Counted from the stretch's first letter, positions 1 through 13,580 are shown. The stretch: DNA of 64,000 bases from Rhizophagus clarus (GCA_015698045.1 BLAL01000030.1:248001-312000), one strand, 5' to 3'. Translations and numbers: made by a program. The notes: a model not told the origin generated them from the letters alone.

Positions 1-246
1 AAATGATTTTTTTTATTAATCATCTTAACAAAAAATGACTTATTATTAATCATTTTAACAAAAAATGACTTATTATTAATCATTTTAACAAAAAATGACT
101 TATTATTAATCATTTTAACAAAAAATGACTTATTATTAATCATTTTAACAAAAAATGACTTATTATTAATCATTTTAACAAAAAATGACTTATTATTAAT
201 CATTTTAACAAAAAAAAAATAACTTTTTTTTATTAATTGCTTTAAC
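1..246. repeat. 30-bp tandem satellite
   Basis: Six identical 30-bp units run from 31 to 210, each containing tgacttattattaatcattt and a poly-A stretch. A diverged unit precedes them (1-30) and a decayed one follows. The array touches the left edge, so its full length is unknown. There is no coding sense. Confidence 0.9.
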
Positions 247-1890
247 ATTATGTACCTCTTAGCACGAATAAAACACTATCTACATATGCAGCTGCATTTA
301 CTATTTCTCCATTAACACGAGAATTCTGGTATGGTAATATTCAGTTAATTGTTTTTTTACAAAAAATTTTTTATTAGACGTATAATAAAAAAAAATTATT
401 TTGACTATTTTTCTGCCATTTAGTATAAAAACCGTTTTTTTCCTAATTTGTTTAATAAAAAACCATTTTTTTCTAAATCGTTTAATAAAAAACAATTTAA
501 GCATTGTTTTTGAGTTGTTTAATCATTTTTTTTATAGCAACAAAGCTAAAAATGTCAAAACCCCATTCATTTTCTAGCATCAAATATTCTATTTTATTTT
601 ATCTTATAACGGGAGTGAAGTGATATAATCGAATAACCCAGTTAATTGGTAATCCGCTATATATATGGATCATTTTCCATAAATGGAAATCAAAATGTGA
701 TCGACATAAAAAGCAACAAGTTACTTGTTACCTCGCTATGTTGATCAATACAACAAGTTAGTTGTTGTAAATCAACAAGTAACTTATTAATTTACAACAA
801 CTTACTTGTTGATTTACAACAACTAACTTGTTGTTTTTACAACAACCTTTTGACTTCTACGGTACGCCATACACAAGGGGTATATCCACAAATTTTCATG
901 TGTTACAAATATTTACTCATTTGTACAATAAATGGAAATGTTTTTCCAAAGACTTTTTTCATCCACTGTAAACCATGATAATATAAGTGGACAAAATTGT
1001 CCATTAGAAAAAATAAATTAATTTATTAACAAGAAATAAAAAAAAGAAATAAAATTATTCACAAAATTTATAAAAATGGTGCATATAATAACATCAGAAA
1101 ACAAATCATGTCCTGTTTCTAAAAAAGAGAAAAGAAATATTAATATTATTCCCAAATCAAAGGCAAAACCACAAAAATAAAATATAGACTACACTTTGCA
1201 ATTTAAAGTCCAAACCAAAGCACAAAGCCATTCCTAAAAAGGGGAGGAAAGGAACGTTAGTAACATTCTCAAATTAAAAAATGTCAAAGATAATAATATA
1301 AAGACACTTTCTTGCAATTTCAACATTCAGGTTGAAGTCCAAAGCCATTTTAAAAAAATAAGCTAAATAAAAAATGATAAATAAAATAAATCGTGTAAAA
1401 TTGTAATCATAAATGAGTTCATGATAAACAATTTAATGGTAACACAGCAAATCTAATAAATCACGTGACTGTAAATTTTGTGATGGTGCACCTGGATTAG
1501 TTGACATAATTAACCTGTTTATCTGCGCAGCATTAAGCAGTGATTGTCCTATTTATGCACAATTTATTGGAAATTTTATACTAGATTTATCTATTTTATA
1601 CTAGATTTTTCTATATTTTAATATAGATAAATCTAGTATTTAATACTAAACTTTTGATCAGAATGACGGGTCATAAAAATGATATATTTGCCAATAATAC
1701 TATTAGATATTAAATTTGCTAAACAAATATTCTTTGATAATTAGCATACTTGTATTCAGGTTATAATGTTAATTCTTCATACTTTATTGTAAAACTATAT
1801 ATATAATATAAATATTTTTTATATAATAATATAATTGATAAATAGTTCAATAAAAAAATAAATAAATAAATAATAACAGAACTATAAATT
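247..1890. other. Gene-free AT-rich stretch with two hairpins
   Basis: No supported gene. It holds a strong inverted repeat at 750-834 and a weaker one at 1579-1638 (16-bp arms, actagatttatcta and its complement). This is the 3' flank of the minus-strand kinase gene ending at 1891. Nothing else recognisable. Confidence 0.5.
750..834. repeat. Perfect 33-bp inverted repeat with 19-bp loop
   Basis: The arm at 750-782 is the exact reverse complement of 802-834. Both are built from alternating acaacaagt and acttgttgt words, so shorter hairpins nest inside it. It may be a foldback relic or a transcribed hairpin; no coding or target duplication is visible. Confidence 0.85.
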
Positions 1891-4800
1891 TTAAATCATA
1901 CAATCCAAACCTTCGGAATCAGATAAAATTTTGCTAAGTTTGCGACTTGTATAATGTGCTTGTGAATGAGCTTGTGAATGAGATTGTATAATTGTAGTAG
2001 AATTTTTTACCTGTTTTTGTACTTCATTTGCTTTTACAAATTCTAACATATTATCTTTTAATTGACTATTAATATTGGATACTTCAAACATATAAATTTC
2101 ACTCCTGTTTATTTTATAATATTCATTAATACATCTAATCCATTCAGATATAATATTTTCAAGCATTGTTATAGTTGGTCTATTGGAAGGATCTAAATCC
2201 CAACATTTTTTCATTAAATCTATATAACATTTTGGTGTATTTTCTATAATTTCAGGACGCTCTCCTTCACAAATACTTAAGATAAGATGATAGTCATGTG
2301 CCTTATATTTATATGGAGGACTACCTGATGTAAATTCCCACATTATCATCGAAAAACTATAGATATCACTTGCTGAAGTATAGGGATTACTTCTTAATAT
2401 TTCAGGCGCCATATAAGGCACAACTCCATAAATATCAGAATTTTGTGAATCATTTATAGGTTTACATAACCCTAAATCAATAACAAATACCTCATTGTAA
2501 TCATCTGACAATAAAATATTACCATCATGAAAATCACCATGAGTTAAATTTGATTCGTGAATTACTTTAAGTCCTAATATGATTTTTTTCAATAATTGTA
2601 ACTTGTCCTCCCACTTAAGCTTATTTATATCAGATAAACATTTTCTCAAACTTCCTTTTTTTGCATAACTCATCACTATAATATAATTTAAACTATTTGG
2701 ATCTTGGGTAATTCCAAAGATTTGAACAAATTTTGAAAATGATTTTTTCTGACAATTATAATGATATTTCCACTATATAAATAATAAAAAATTATTGAAT
2801 TTTTGAAAAAAAAGAATTGTACTAAATGTAATAAAAACGTTACCTCATTCAGAAATTTACTGTCTAAGCTTGATGAATTACCGATTATTTTAAGAATTAC
2901 TTCATAACCTGTTTGTCTATTCCATTGTTGTTTGTTAAAATTCCAACTATAAATAGGTCCATCTAACCAGATAGCTTTATGAATTTCACTAAACCCTCCT
3001 TTATCATAATATTCAATATTTGACAATCTATCATAAGGTATCCACTCTAAAATTTCATAACTATTTCTGGCATTTTGTTGTGCCTCTTGAATAAATTTAT
3101 CAATAAATTCATTTTTACTAGCTAACTTTGTAGTATCCTGTTGAAATCGTTTAGTATTACATTGTTGGCACCACTTGTAATCAATATATGGTTGCTTGCA
3201 TTCATTACATAATTCAACTTCATCTTCAGAGTCTACTTTATTACTTTCTGCCACTTTTTGCCAATAAAAAGCTTTTTCTAATTTTTTTTCTATTTCTTCT
3301 CCATTTTCATAACATATGGTTGAATTATACATTGCTGCTTTTTGATACCAATAAAAGGCTTTTTTTAAATTTATTTCTGTTCCTTTTCCTTTTTCATAAC
3401 AAATAGCTAAATTATTCATTGCCTCTTTATTATCGGTTTTTGCTGCAATTTGATACCAATAAAAAGCTTCTTCTAAATTCTTTTCTGTTCCTTTTCCTTT
3501 TTCATAACATTTAGCTAAATTATTCATTGCTTTTTCATTGCCATTTTCTGATGCTTTTTGATACCAATAAAAGGCTTTTTCTAAATTCTTTTCTGTTCCT
3601 TCTCCATTTTCATAACATATAGCTAAATTATTCATTGCTTCTTCATTATCATTTTTTGCTGCTTTTTGATACCAATAAAAGGCTTTTTCTAAATTTATTT
3701 CTGTTTCTTCTCCATTTTTATGATAATATATAGCTAAATTATTCATTGCTTCTTTATTATCATTTTCTGCTGCTTTTTGATACCAATAAAAGGCTTTTTC
3801 TAAATTTATTTCTGTTCCTTTTCCTTTTTCATAACATACAGCTAAATTATTCATTGCTTCTTCATTACCATTTTCTGCTGCTTTTTGATACCAATAAAAG
3901 GCTTTTTCTAAATTTATTTCTGTTCCTTCTTCATATTCATAACACATGGCTAAATTATTCATTGCTTCTTTATCATTATTTTCTGCTGCTTTTTGACACT
4001 GATAAAAGTGTTTTTTTAAATTCTTTTTTGTTTTTACTTCATTTTCATAATATCCAATAGATGAATTAAGTTCTGCATTACTAATACCATTTTCTACTGC
4101 TTTTTGATACCAATAAAAAGCTTTTTCTAGATTTATTTTTGTTCCTTTTCCATTTTCATAATATTTGGATAAAGTATACATTGCTTTTTTATTATCATTT
4201 TCTGCTGCTTCTTGAAACCAATAAAATGCTTTTTTTAAATTTATTTCTGTTCCTACTCCATTTTCATAACACATAGCTAAATGATACATTGCTTTATTAT
4301 CATCATTTTCTGCTGCTTTTTGATACCAATAAAAGGCTTTTTCTAAATTCTTTTCTGTTCCTTCTCCATTTGCATAATATATGGCTAAAATATACATTGC
4401 TTCTTCACTACCATTTTCTGCTGCTTTTTGATACCAATAAAAGGCCTTTTCCAAGTTTATTTCTATTTCTTCTCCATTTTCATAATATGTAGCTAAATTA
4501 TACATTGCTTTTTCATTACCATTTTCTGCTGCTTTTTGATACCAATAAAAGGCTTTTTCTAAATTTATTTCTGTTCCTTTTCCTTTTTCATAATATAAAG
4601 CTAAATTATTCATTGCTCCTGTTTCACCTTTTTCTGCTGCTTTTTGATACCAATAAAAGGCTTTTTCTAAATTCTTTTCTGTTCCTTCTCCATTTTCATA
4701 ACATTCAGCTAAATTATGTAATGCTTCTTTATCACCGCTTTCTGCTGCTTTTTGATACCAATAAAAGGCTTTTTCTAAATTCTTTTCTGTTCCTTCTCCA

Positions 4801-5747
4801 TTTTCATAACATATAGCTAAATCAAATATTGCTTCTTCATTACCATTTTCTACTGCTTTTTGATACCAATAAAAGGCTTTTTCATAATTTAATTCTGTTC
4901 CTTCTCCATTTGCATAATATACAGCTAAATTATACATTGCTTCTTTATTACCACTTTCTACTGCTTTTTGATACCAATAGAAGGCTTTTTCTAAATTTAT
5001 TTCTATTCCTTTTCCTTTTTCATAATATAAAGCTAAATTATTCATTGCATTTCCATTACCATTTTCTGCTGCTTTTTGATACCAATAAAAGGCTTTTTCT
5101 GAATTCTTTTCTGTTCCTTCTCCATTTCCATAACATGTAGCTAAATTGAACATTGCATTACTAAGACCATTTTCTGCTGCTTTTTGATACCAATAAAAGG
5201 CTTTTTCTAAATTTTTTTCTACTCCTTTTCCTTTATCATAACAAATAGCCAAATTATTCATTGCTTCTTTATTACCATTTTTTTCTGCCTTTTGATACCA
5301 ATAAAAGGCTTTTTTCAAATCTATTTCTATTCCTTCCCCATTTTCATAATGTATTGCTAAATTATACATTGCTTCTTCATTACCATTTTTTGCTGCTTTT
5401 TGATACCAATTAAAGGCTTTTTCTAAATTCTTTTCTGTTCCTTTTCCTTTTTTATAACATATGGCTAGATTATTCATTGCTTCTTTATTGCCACTTTCTT
5501 CTGCTTTTTGATACCAATTAAAGGCTTTTTCTAAATTTATTTCTATTCCTTCTCCAGTTTCATAACATGTGGCTAAATTATACATTGCTTCTTCATCACC
5601 ATTTTCTGCTAATGTTTCCAAAGAGTTAATACATCCCCTACACCATACTTTTTGAGTAAAAGGTTTATTGCAATATGAACAATTTTTGTTGTTTACTGTA
5701 TTAGTATCTTTATTTGAAATACTTAATCCACTAAATCCAGTTTCCAT
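1891..5747 (-). CDS. Sel1-repeat protein kinase, two exons
   Basis: The exons are 5747-2844 and 2772-1891. The 71-bp intron (2773-2843) has a GTAACG donor and a TATATAG acceptor, and splicing gives 1262 codons including the stop. Residues 1-35 hold a Cys pair motif (CSYC...CRGC). About 22 Sel1 repeats of 36 residues (core AFYWYQKAAENGN) follow to about 840. A second Cys motif (CNEC...CQQC, about 847-863) and a tyrosine-kinase-like domain of the Glomeromycotina expansion type follow. Kinase landmarks are a glycine-loop-like DKGGFSEIH, VILK Lys953, HGD catalytic Asp1048 in place of HRD, Asn1053, DLG Asp1067 and GVVPYMAPE. The loop Arg is replaced by Gly, but Lys and both Asp remain, so activity is plausible. 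Sel1 repeats are known scaffold solenoids; a signalling role is inferred. Substrate unknown. Confidence 0.88.
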
Positions 5748-6560
5748 TTGGTAATTTTAGAGATTTTTTTTTTACTGAAAAAAAAAAAATTATTTTATTT
5801 TTATTGGGTTTATATTTCATTCATTCGGCTGATTTGTGTAATTACACGTCATTTGGCTAATGCCATTATATTTAGTCAATGATCTACATATATCTTATAC
5901 TAAAAAAGAAAGGCCTAGACCGGTCTAGGGCAAACAAGGTGTGTCAGGTGCGTCGATCAAAATCAGCCCATATGAAAAACTCAATTAATTTACTGCTATA
6001 CTTGGCTGACATGTGATTATGCAAATCCTCCGATATGATTCATTCATTCATTTATTTATTCATTTATTTTGGACAAATTCAGTCATGAAAGAGTTACATT
6101 TTTTACGTAATTCTTTAAAATCTAAAATATGTTAATAGTTAAAATTAATTTGATTGGTCACGTGAGTGGGTAATAAACTAATATTATGTAATAAATGTCA
6201 TTGCCTTACTAAAAAGAAATATTTTAAGCAAAAGTGGAAGTTACAAAGAGCTACAAATAAAAAAAAATTATTTGGGGCCGATATAGTGTACTGCATTGAA
6301 ACATGTTATTATTGGAGCATCTAGCTAATTAATAAAAAACCATTTAAAAATTAAAATTACATTCATGAAAAATTTTATTTCTCGTTATCTATAACTTTAA
6401 TCTTATTGAATCTAATTAACTGAACATGTCTTTACGTAATTATCATATATAATAAAATTTTTAAAGAAAGTATGTAAAATAAATATATTGTACGTGCATG
6501 TTTTAAAAAATTCTAAAGAATTAAAATTTGTAAAAGAAAACCGAACCAAAATGATATAAA
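5748..6560. other. Intergenic stretch, upstream of the Sel1 kinase
   Basis: No ORF of note. It contains a 16-bp perfect palindrome, cctagaccggtctagg, at 5914-5929, followed by a GC-richer patch to about 5980. It would contain the promoter of the minus-strand kinase gene starting at 5747; no core motif was convincing. Confidence 0.4.
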
Positions 6561-7334
6561 GAACTAACTTGGGGAAGGAAGTTTATACAAAAAGATGGAA
6601 AGTACATATAACATAACAGAGTATGGATATAGATTTTGTAAGGATATAACGTTCTTCATAATGAAACACCTAAAATATATGGCAGACTCAGACTCCAGGA
6701 AAAAGGCGTTTGACAAAGTGGATACTTTATATCCTATAAATAGTGTAGAAAAAAGTCTTCTTTAAATGAATACAACAAAATTCAGGGCTAAGTTACAACA
6801 TAATAAAGATAATATTATTATATATCCTGACAAATATATAAAGAAAATATTAGTGCACTTGGAAAACAAAATGAAGACTTGTAAAGTTAGCTGCAGGAGA
6901 CATAGTCCTCGATGAAAGATAGCACAAGGAAGATTATGGATATGGAAAAAAAAGGTAGCAACAAAGCAACGAATAATATTGCAAAAAAAAATGATAAATT
7001 CTACAGAAGAAAAAAACGACGAATACCATGAGTGAGCAACTGTTTGGTTAAGAAACAGCTGGATAATAAAGCCACAGATCAACATGGCAAAAAGAAAAGC
7101 TGGAAGAATAAGAAGAAAAAGGTTCGACCGGTGGATATTCCATTTTTACTGAGCGAATTAAATACGTGCTGATAATACTTATGACATACCCGGATATTGG
7201 AAAGTAGTAGTTATAGTGGACGGATAACAATAAATAAAAATAAATGAAGATATAGTGGATGCGCTCAAAACAATAGGCCTAGTTTGGAACATTAAATTAA
7301 GAGGCAACATAAATATTACACGATTAAAACGTCA

Positions 7335-8442
7335 ATAACTTTCAACAAAAAAGATGATGATGAGTTCAACAAAAGCTCTTTTTACATGGACGAGAATACA
7401 GGGAAGCAAGGGGAAGATAAATTTTTTGATTTCATGGAAAAAGAATATGGATCGAAGTTTATAAAAGTATTAAAACTAAAAAAGGATGGAAATCCTATTT
7501 TTCTTCGAATCAGAAAAAGCTATGATAGACGCGATGATGAAAGAAATTGGGAAAGGTGATTCGTGGGTGTTTAAGACAATCAATAAAGTATCTGAGATGA
7601 CAAAAAGTTCAGCTGAAGGTCCCGGTTGTTACTCGACTTATACAAGTCGAACTGACCATACCAACATTGCTTGCGCACAGGAGATTTTTCAATTTATAAG
7701 TTCACTCACAGATTACAGTGGAATGAAGACGAATGAGGCAGTTTTGCCAAGTTCTGATAGAAGGATGTTAATCAAAGACAAGAGACATTCTCAGATTATG
7801 ACAAAAACACCAGCAGGTATGTCAATCGGGGAAATAAAAGCAAAAATTCCAATCAAATCAAAGAAGAAGTCGTAGAATTCATTAAAAGATTTAGAAAAGA
7901 GGAGCCACTTGAACTAACACTGACTAAAAACTTCAACGGAGAAGAATCGAGCAGCATAAAGGTATATAGGTCTCCAGAGGAAGTGGTTGCGACTATAATA
8001 AGTAATAAAAATTAAAGAAAAAGGGGAAAGAGCAGCAGGTAATAGGCATGCAGACTCCAGAATAAAAATAGCCAAACAATCAGGTCCCATGTATTTTCCG
8101 TCAAAGAGGAATTTTGAAAGCACAAAAAGATCAGCGAACAGAGATAAAGAAAGTGTTAGCTAAAGCGGAAGTAGAGTGAAAGAGAAGATACGTTCAACTA
8201 TAGTGAAAATAGACGATAGCCAAAATAATGAAGAATTCATGAAAAATCGGTTTGAGTCAGAAGAAATGGATCTCTTCTATGAGGGTGTAGTGTCACTAGA
8301 AGTCAGAAAGTTAAGAAATACATTAGTATCCAATGTAGTAAAAGCGGTGGGCGAAGAGAGATATAAAGGATACGAGAAATTAAATGATTCATTTAAAAAG
8401 AATCCATGTAACTTATGCAATAATATGATACAACTTATGTAA
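7335..8442 (+). pseudogene. Broken ORF relic, probably mobile-element derived
   Basis: Coding-like sequence appears in shifting plus frames. One open frame covers 7335 to about 7555 (with FFDFMEKEYGSKFIKVLKL). It hands over near 7495 to the frame open to 7875 (ESEKAMIDAMMKEIG...). A third frame continues from about 7850 to 8010 (EFIKRFRKEEPLELTL), and another ORF covers 8176-8442 (start taken at about 8176). Codon use is richer in G and C than the flanks. I do not recognise the family. The repeated frame changes argue for a decayed gene; a multi-intron gene is less likely because no good GT-AG pairs sit at the handovers. Similar coding texture may begin near 6660. Confidence 0.4.
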
Positions 8443-8469
8443 TATTATATCTTACTAAATCCTGATGAA

Positions 8470-8596
8470 TTAATTGAAAAACATGTTAAAGATGCATGTG
8501 AAAATAATCATTTGAAATATTATAAAAATTGAATATTAGTGTATCTTGTAGAATTAAAGCAGTTATTGCTGCAAATGAACATAGGATACATTATTG
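8470..8596 (+). pseudogene. Tc1/mariner transposase C-terminal relic
   Basis: The translation carries HVKDAC...LKYYK and then IKAVIAAN...IHY before a stop. This aligns by eye with the C-terminus of the Tc1 transposase elsewhere in this window (YVKDAW...EYYK...IEAVIAANGY at 40761-40890, minus). There is an in-frame stop (ttg then TGA near 8530) and no visible terminal repeat. It is an old 3' fragment, in the opposite orientation to the younger copy. Confidence 0.65.
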
Positions 8597-8639
8597 AATT
8601 TTTAACTAAATTAACAAATTAAGGTATAGGGAATATATT

Positions 8640-11600
8640 TAACTTAGTTTTTTTATATGTAAATCATTTCTATTTGAAAAGTGGCCGGATAAATTTGGTC
8701 ACCGTCTGTAATATCACCTGATTGATTTTTATAATTTAATTATTTCGATATCTGATTAATTTTTAATTTGTTTATTTTTTTTTTCTAGGTTTTCCAGTTT
8801 CGAGGTATTTTTTTTTCCTTTTTTTGTTTTCATTTTCTTTCTAGTTATTTCTAATTTCTTTTTCTTTTCTTTTTAGGTCTTTTTTTTTATTCCTATAAAA
8901 TTATAAGTAGTTTAAATTCTTTACATTCTTATAAAATTATAATTTTATAAATTAATATCACCCCTCTTTTTACTGATGAGAGGTTATCTATTTATTCAAT
9001 ATTATACTTATTCACAATGTCAGCTGCATCAAATCTTGTTCCAACAATCTTTATTCTAATATGAGTTGCTTTCTCAATAACTGCACATTAAATCAAATAA
9101 TTTCAGTTAACATTGATAAAAACTCATACTTATTTATTAATAAAAACAAGTAAACGTTAAGCATGTTGGGAATTTTTGTTCTTATATTTTTACTTATATT
9201 AACATTAAGGATGAATCTGCAATTAATTATCAAATCTGCAATCGAATTGTTAAAACTGCAATTCTGATTGGTTAAGACCTTAATTAAAAAAAATCGTTTT
9301 TAAGGGACTTGGTCCCCTTAAGTGTAATGTTTGTATTGCAAATTGTAATAGCTAAAGAAAATGCAAAAAAAAAAAATAAAATAAAATAAAACATTTTTAA
9401 AAAAAAGTTTAAGATTGTTCGAACTTGCATAAGGATTTTGCTTGACTATTTATCTTAAATTTTCCTGCCTGCATCTGAATATTGATTATTCTCCAATTTT
9501 GTTTAATAGTAAACAAATCTATTGGGATTATTTATAATATCAAAATAATCTGGATTCAATTCTTTAGTATATTTATAAAACAATGATTTTAGGAAGACCA
9601 TGAATTTTAGAATGACTGTTGAAAAAAGGAATATCAGATGAAAATGAAATGCAATCATATAACACTGTAAATTAAGTAATATTCATGTAAAAAAACTTTA
9701 TAATATAAAATACTAAAAAAAACTAAAATAGTTACAAAGTTTACTATATTAAGTATTAACCAAAATTTAAGTATGTAGCATATATTGTAAAATACTTAAA
9801 TACTTTCAATGAGACATGTTTCTCTATACCTTTTTTTTTTCTTTGAACAAATTCATTAGTTAAATAGTATTTATATCATCAATTTAATAAGAATAAGTAG
9901 GTTTTTCGGACATATCTCCTAGAGGTATCAGGTATGTAGGATAAGTGAAGGAGGAAAAGGTTTGTTAATAATTTATATATATAATTATAAAACAGCTCTT
10001 AACTTGTAATTGCAGTTTTAAAATGTGATTACATGTTATTTTTTTTAATAATTTTAAAAATTATCTAGTACGTGATTTTTAATGTGCAAAAGGCGCACAC
10101 TATGATGGGCATGCAGATATGTTCTCAGACGTGCACAGCCGTACAGTACATACATTTTCTTTGGTATCATTCGTCAAGAATCATCAATCAATATGAGAAT
10201 TTAACATGCTAAATAAATGATGAAAAATATAATAGTTTGCATAAGCCTCCTATTGAGAAATTAGAGAGTTATGGAATATTATCTGTTCAAAATCGGCAGC
10301 TTGCTGTTGTTTAATTATTAACCAGGTCTTATTTATAAAAAATACATCTCTTTATTCGAACTAAATTTATCAGATAAATCTTATAATCAGAATTTGTTTA
10401 TCTATAATCGGTATACAGTATCAATAAGCCATTTTTCACGGAATGCGAAATACAAATAATGCTAAATATAAATAAAAAGGAAATTCATCATTATGCGCAA
10501 ATTTAAATATTTCCAATAATTTTTCTCATCCATATTGTTAAGACGGAAGTTATCTTCACAAATATATATATAGTAACATAATAAATATCTTGTGAATTTA
10601 CTTTCAATATGTAAAAATCTTAATGGACATTCTGTCACTATTGTTTTTGACAAGGATTAAATACAATAACTAATTATTTGTAACTCCATCAGTAACAAAT
10701 ATATCCAGTTTAAGTCTAAAAGTTGAATTTCAAATTTCTATTATACTTTCTTCTTAAATTTCTTTTGAAGCAATTAGAGAAATCCCGATATTTCTGCGAT
10801 TTTTCTCTTAAACTTCTGTTGAGAAAAAATTTACAAAATTTCTAGTAATAATAATAGAATCTATGCAATTCAAAGGCATAATAAATAAATAATTAATAAT
10901 AATTAGAGTATATTAAAATAATTAATCATAACCTTATATTAGTAAGTTAGGTAATAGAATAGTTGCTACGTCGAGCTTAATGTTTGTTTGACTAACATAA
11001 ATAATTACCGATCGTTCCTTTTATCATTTAATTGCAATAAAATGATCTATTGTTCTTACAGTGAATATGAACTATTTGTCAAAATATGATGATATTTGAC
11101 AGATATTTCACCATTATATTAATTTACCGAAATTTCTTTTATGATCTATTATTATCTATTCCATATTTTATTAATGCATGATCTTAATTTGAAGTTAATA
11201 TTGACCCCAGGTGTTTTGTTCAAAGAAGTATCATTTGAAGCCTAGTCTTATATCGTAAATTCTACCCCTATGGTATATGAAAATTAATCCTGATATGTAT
11301 CTTTATTAATTTGATTGAAATCTATTATCAGGCATTGTTTTGTCGTACAAGCTGTGTGAACCTTCTATTATGTAGAATAAATTCAGCTAAGCTAAGAGTC
11401 ATGATAACAATACCATGATCACTCCTTTATGTCGTGTGTATGGTGCGATCGAATGTATACATTGTTCATATTGTTGACTCAAATGTAATCCAAATGTGAA
11501 AGTGTACTATTATCGAAGTCAAATACTTTCGATAATTATTATTATAGCAATAAAAATATCTCTTAATTATAGATTAGCTAATAAAAAACCAAATAATATT

Positions 11601-13580
11601 ATATCAAGTAGTAAATTAAATTAAAAATGTTATAATGTATTAATTATGGTAATGTTTTGTCTAATATCTGATAGCCATCTATCGACTTGTATACTATCAG
11701 TATGTAATATAGAGATAATGGCATTGTTGTAGTTGCTGTACTGCTAAAGCTGATAACCTTCTGTTGCAATATATATACAATGCATTTGATGTAATTAAAA
11801 TTTAAAATATATTGTATATTTAATAAGTAATAATATTGTCCAGAATATTGATAAATTACAAATTAATAATACACATCCTTAAGTGGATATTGTAAAAATC
11901 GTGGATTTTATGTTTGTTGGAATCCACAAAACAGGTGTTAATGTTTATAAAATATTGTTTAAATTTCGATTATACAAATTTTGTTACAATTATTTTGTGT
12001 ATAATAAATATTATTGATTCAGACCAAAATTGTTTCTTGCATTAAATGAAATGAAACATATATTTGTATAATAAAAAAAAGTTTAAAGAAGACTGATAAC
12101 TTCATGTTATAAAGTAACTTTTAAAAAACAAATATTTCTAAAAGAAAAAAAAGATAAAATAAAAAAAAGAGGTGAAAGAGACTTTTTTTTTGAACTTTTA
12201 TTTATATCACAAAAAATCAACATCATAAGCCTCATTTTGATCATTACATAATGATTTTTTGATCGTTTTAAATGATCTTTTTGTGTATCAATTTGATGAA
12301 AATAGCTAGTAATGTATTACTAGTGAAGTCATACTATAGATGAATAATAAATATTGTGCAGCATGTCTTCCACATCGGAAATTGAACCCTCATGCCGCTG
12401 AGGATGGAAATTCAACCACTGGATTATGCATGAAAGAAAATTAAATAAATTAATACCTTCCTTTCATCGTCAATATTTAAAATATAAAATTTCTTATTTT
12501 GCATATTTAAGTTAGATTTTAAAGATTTTAAAGTTATTTATTATTTAATTTATGAACTTTAAGAATCAAATTTGATTTTAAATAATTTTAAATTTTTACA
12601 TAATCTTATTTGATTATGATACTAAAGGTATTAATTTTATTGGCAGGTATGCATCGTGTGTATTTTACGAGTTCGTAATTTTTAGAGAATAATATATATT
12701 ATCATTCAGTAAAAGAAGATCATGCACTGTTTTATTAAGCATATACAACAACACATGATATAATTGTGATTATATGGAATTGGAATTTTAAAAAAATATA
12801 TCTATAAAGAATGAAGTAAAGATAGCCACCTTGATATTCTTTTTTTTATTTTTCTCTTTAATAATGGTCAATAAAAAATTATTATTAAATTTGCACAAGG
12901 TTTACTCGAAATTTTGAACGATGAGAAGTATTATGTTTATTATTAAAGTTGATAATGAATCTTATACCGTATATATCATTAATAATAAACAAGGTATTAA
13001 TAATAAATAACATAATATCCTTTAAATTACATGTTATTTTCTTAAGATTTTACTATTCAGAAGAATCAGAACTTAATATAGATATAGAAAAGCATTTTTT
13101 TTTATTAATTTTTAAGGTATAAAACTGTTAGAGCTCAAAACATCAAAACTTTATTTAAATTGATTAAAAGGTATACAAACAAAATGTAATGACAAGGATA
13201 TCGGAACTCCAAATTTTTATATGATATTGTTCAAATGTCGCTCTTTTCTAAAGAATCCTGATTATCTCGTCTATAACTTAATACTTTATATTAAATTATG
13301 AATAGTAATAATACAAGTCACTACTTTTCACTCTCCTTACTTCTATGATGAATAAAAAAAAATAAAATAAAATTTGTATGACATAATTAGTAAAAAATTG
13401 TAATAAAAAAGAAAAAATAATGCAATTTTATTGGTTTACATCTTTAAAAACACAATTCTGTAGGCCGAAAAGATCATATTTGCAAAAAATTATGTATTAT
13501 AAATATATAAATATAGCCTTGCAGCTTCGGTTCACATTAACCTTGATTTAATATAATTTTATATTCCAATTACCTTCAAT
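8640..13580. other. 5-kb gene desert
   Basis: Very AT-rich, with no ORF above about 60 codons that looks coding and no clear splice-linked exons. The only structured item is the tRNA-like block at 12361-12430. Homopolymer runs (poly-T at 8780-8890, poly-A at 9365-9405) are frequent. Confidence 0.5.
12361..12430 (-). repeat. tRNA-like block, possible SINE head
   Basis: On the minus strand the block starts GCATAATCCAGTGGTTGA and includes GAGGGTTCAATTTCC. These resemble pol III A-box (TRGYNNAGTGG) and B-box (GGTTCGANTCC) promoters at tRNA-like spacing. The first four and last four bases (GCAT/ATGC) can pair as an acceptor end. The T-stem does not pair properly and no good anticodon arm is seen, so a working tRNA is unlikely. 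The following minus-strand sequence reaches a poly-A run at about 12183, as in a SINE tail. Confidence 0.35.

Noticed and set aside
1-246. Regular 30-bp repeats as a possible CRISPR array
   Set aside because: The units are contiguous without spacers, the genome is eukaryotic and no cas genes are present.
3188-5140. Five plus-strand ORFs of 67-104 residues, Leu/Phe-rich
   Set aside because: Antisense shadows of the Sel1 repeats (each repeats LLLFDTNKRLFLN), not genes.
6762-7230. Two minus-strand ORFs (107 and 60 residues)
   Set aside because: Cys/Phe/Ser-rich translations of A-rich plus-strand sequence, overlapping in different frames and without domain features.
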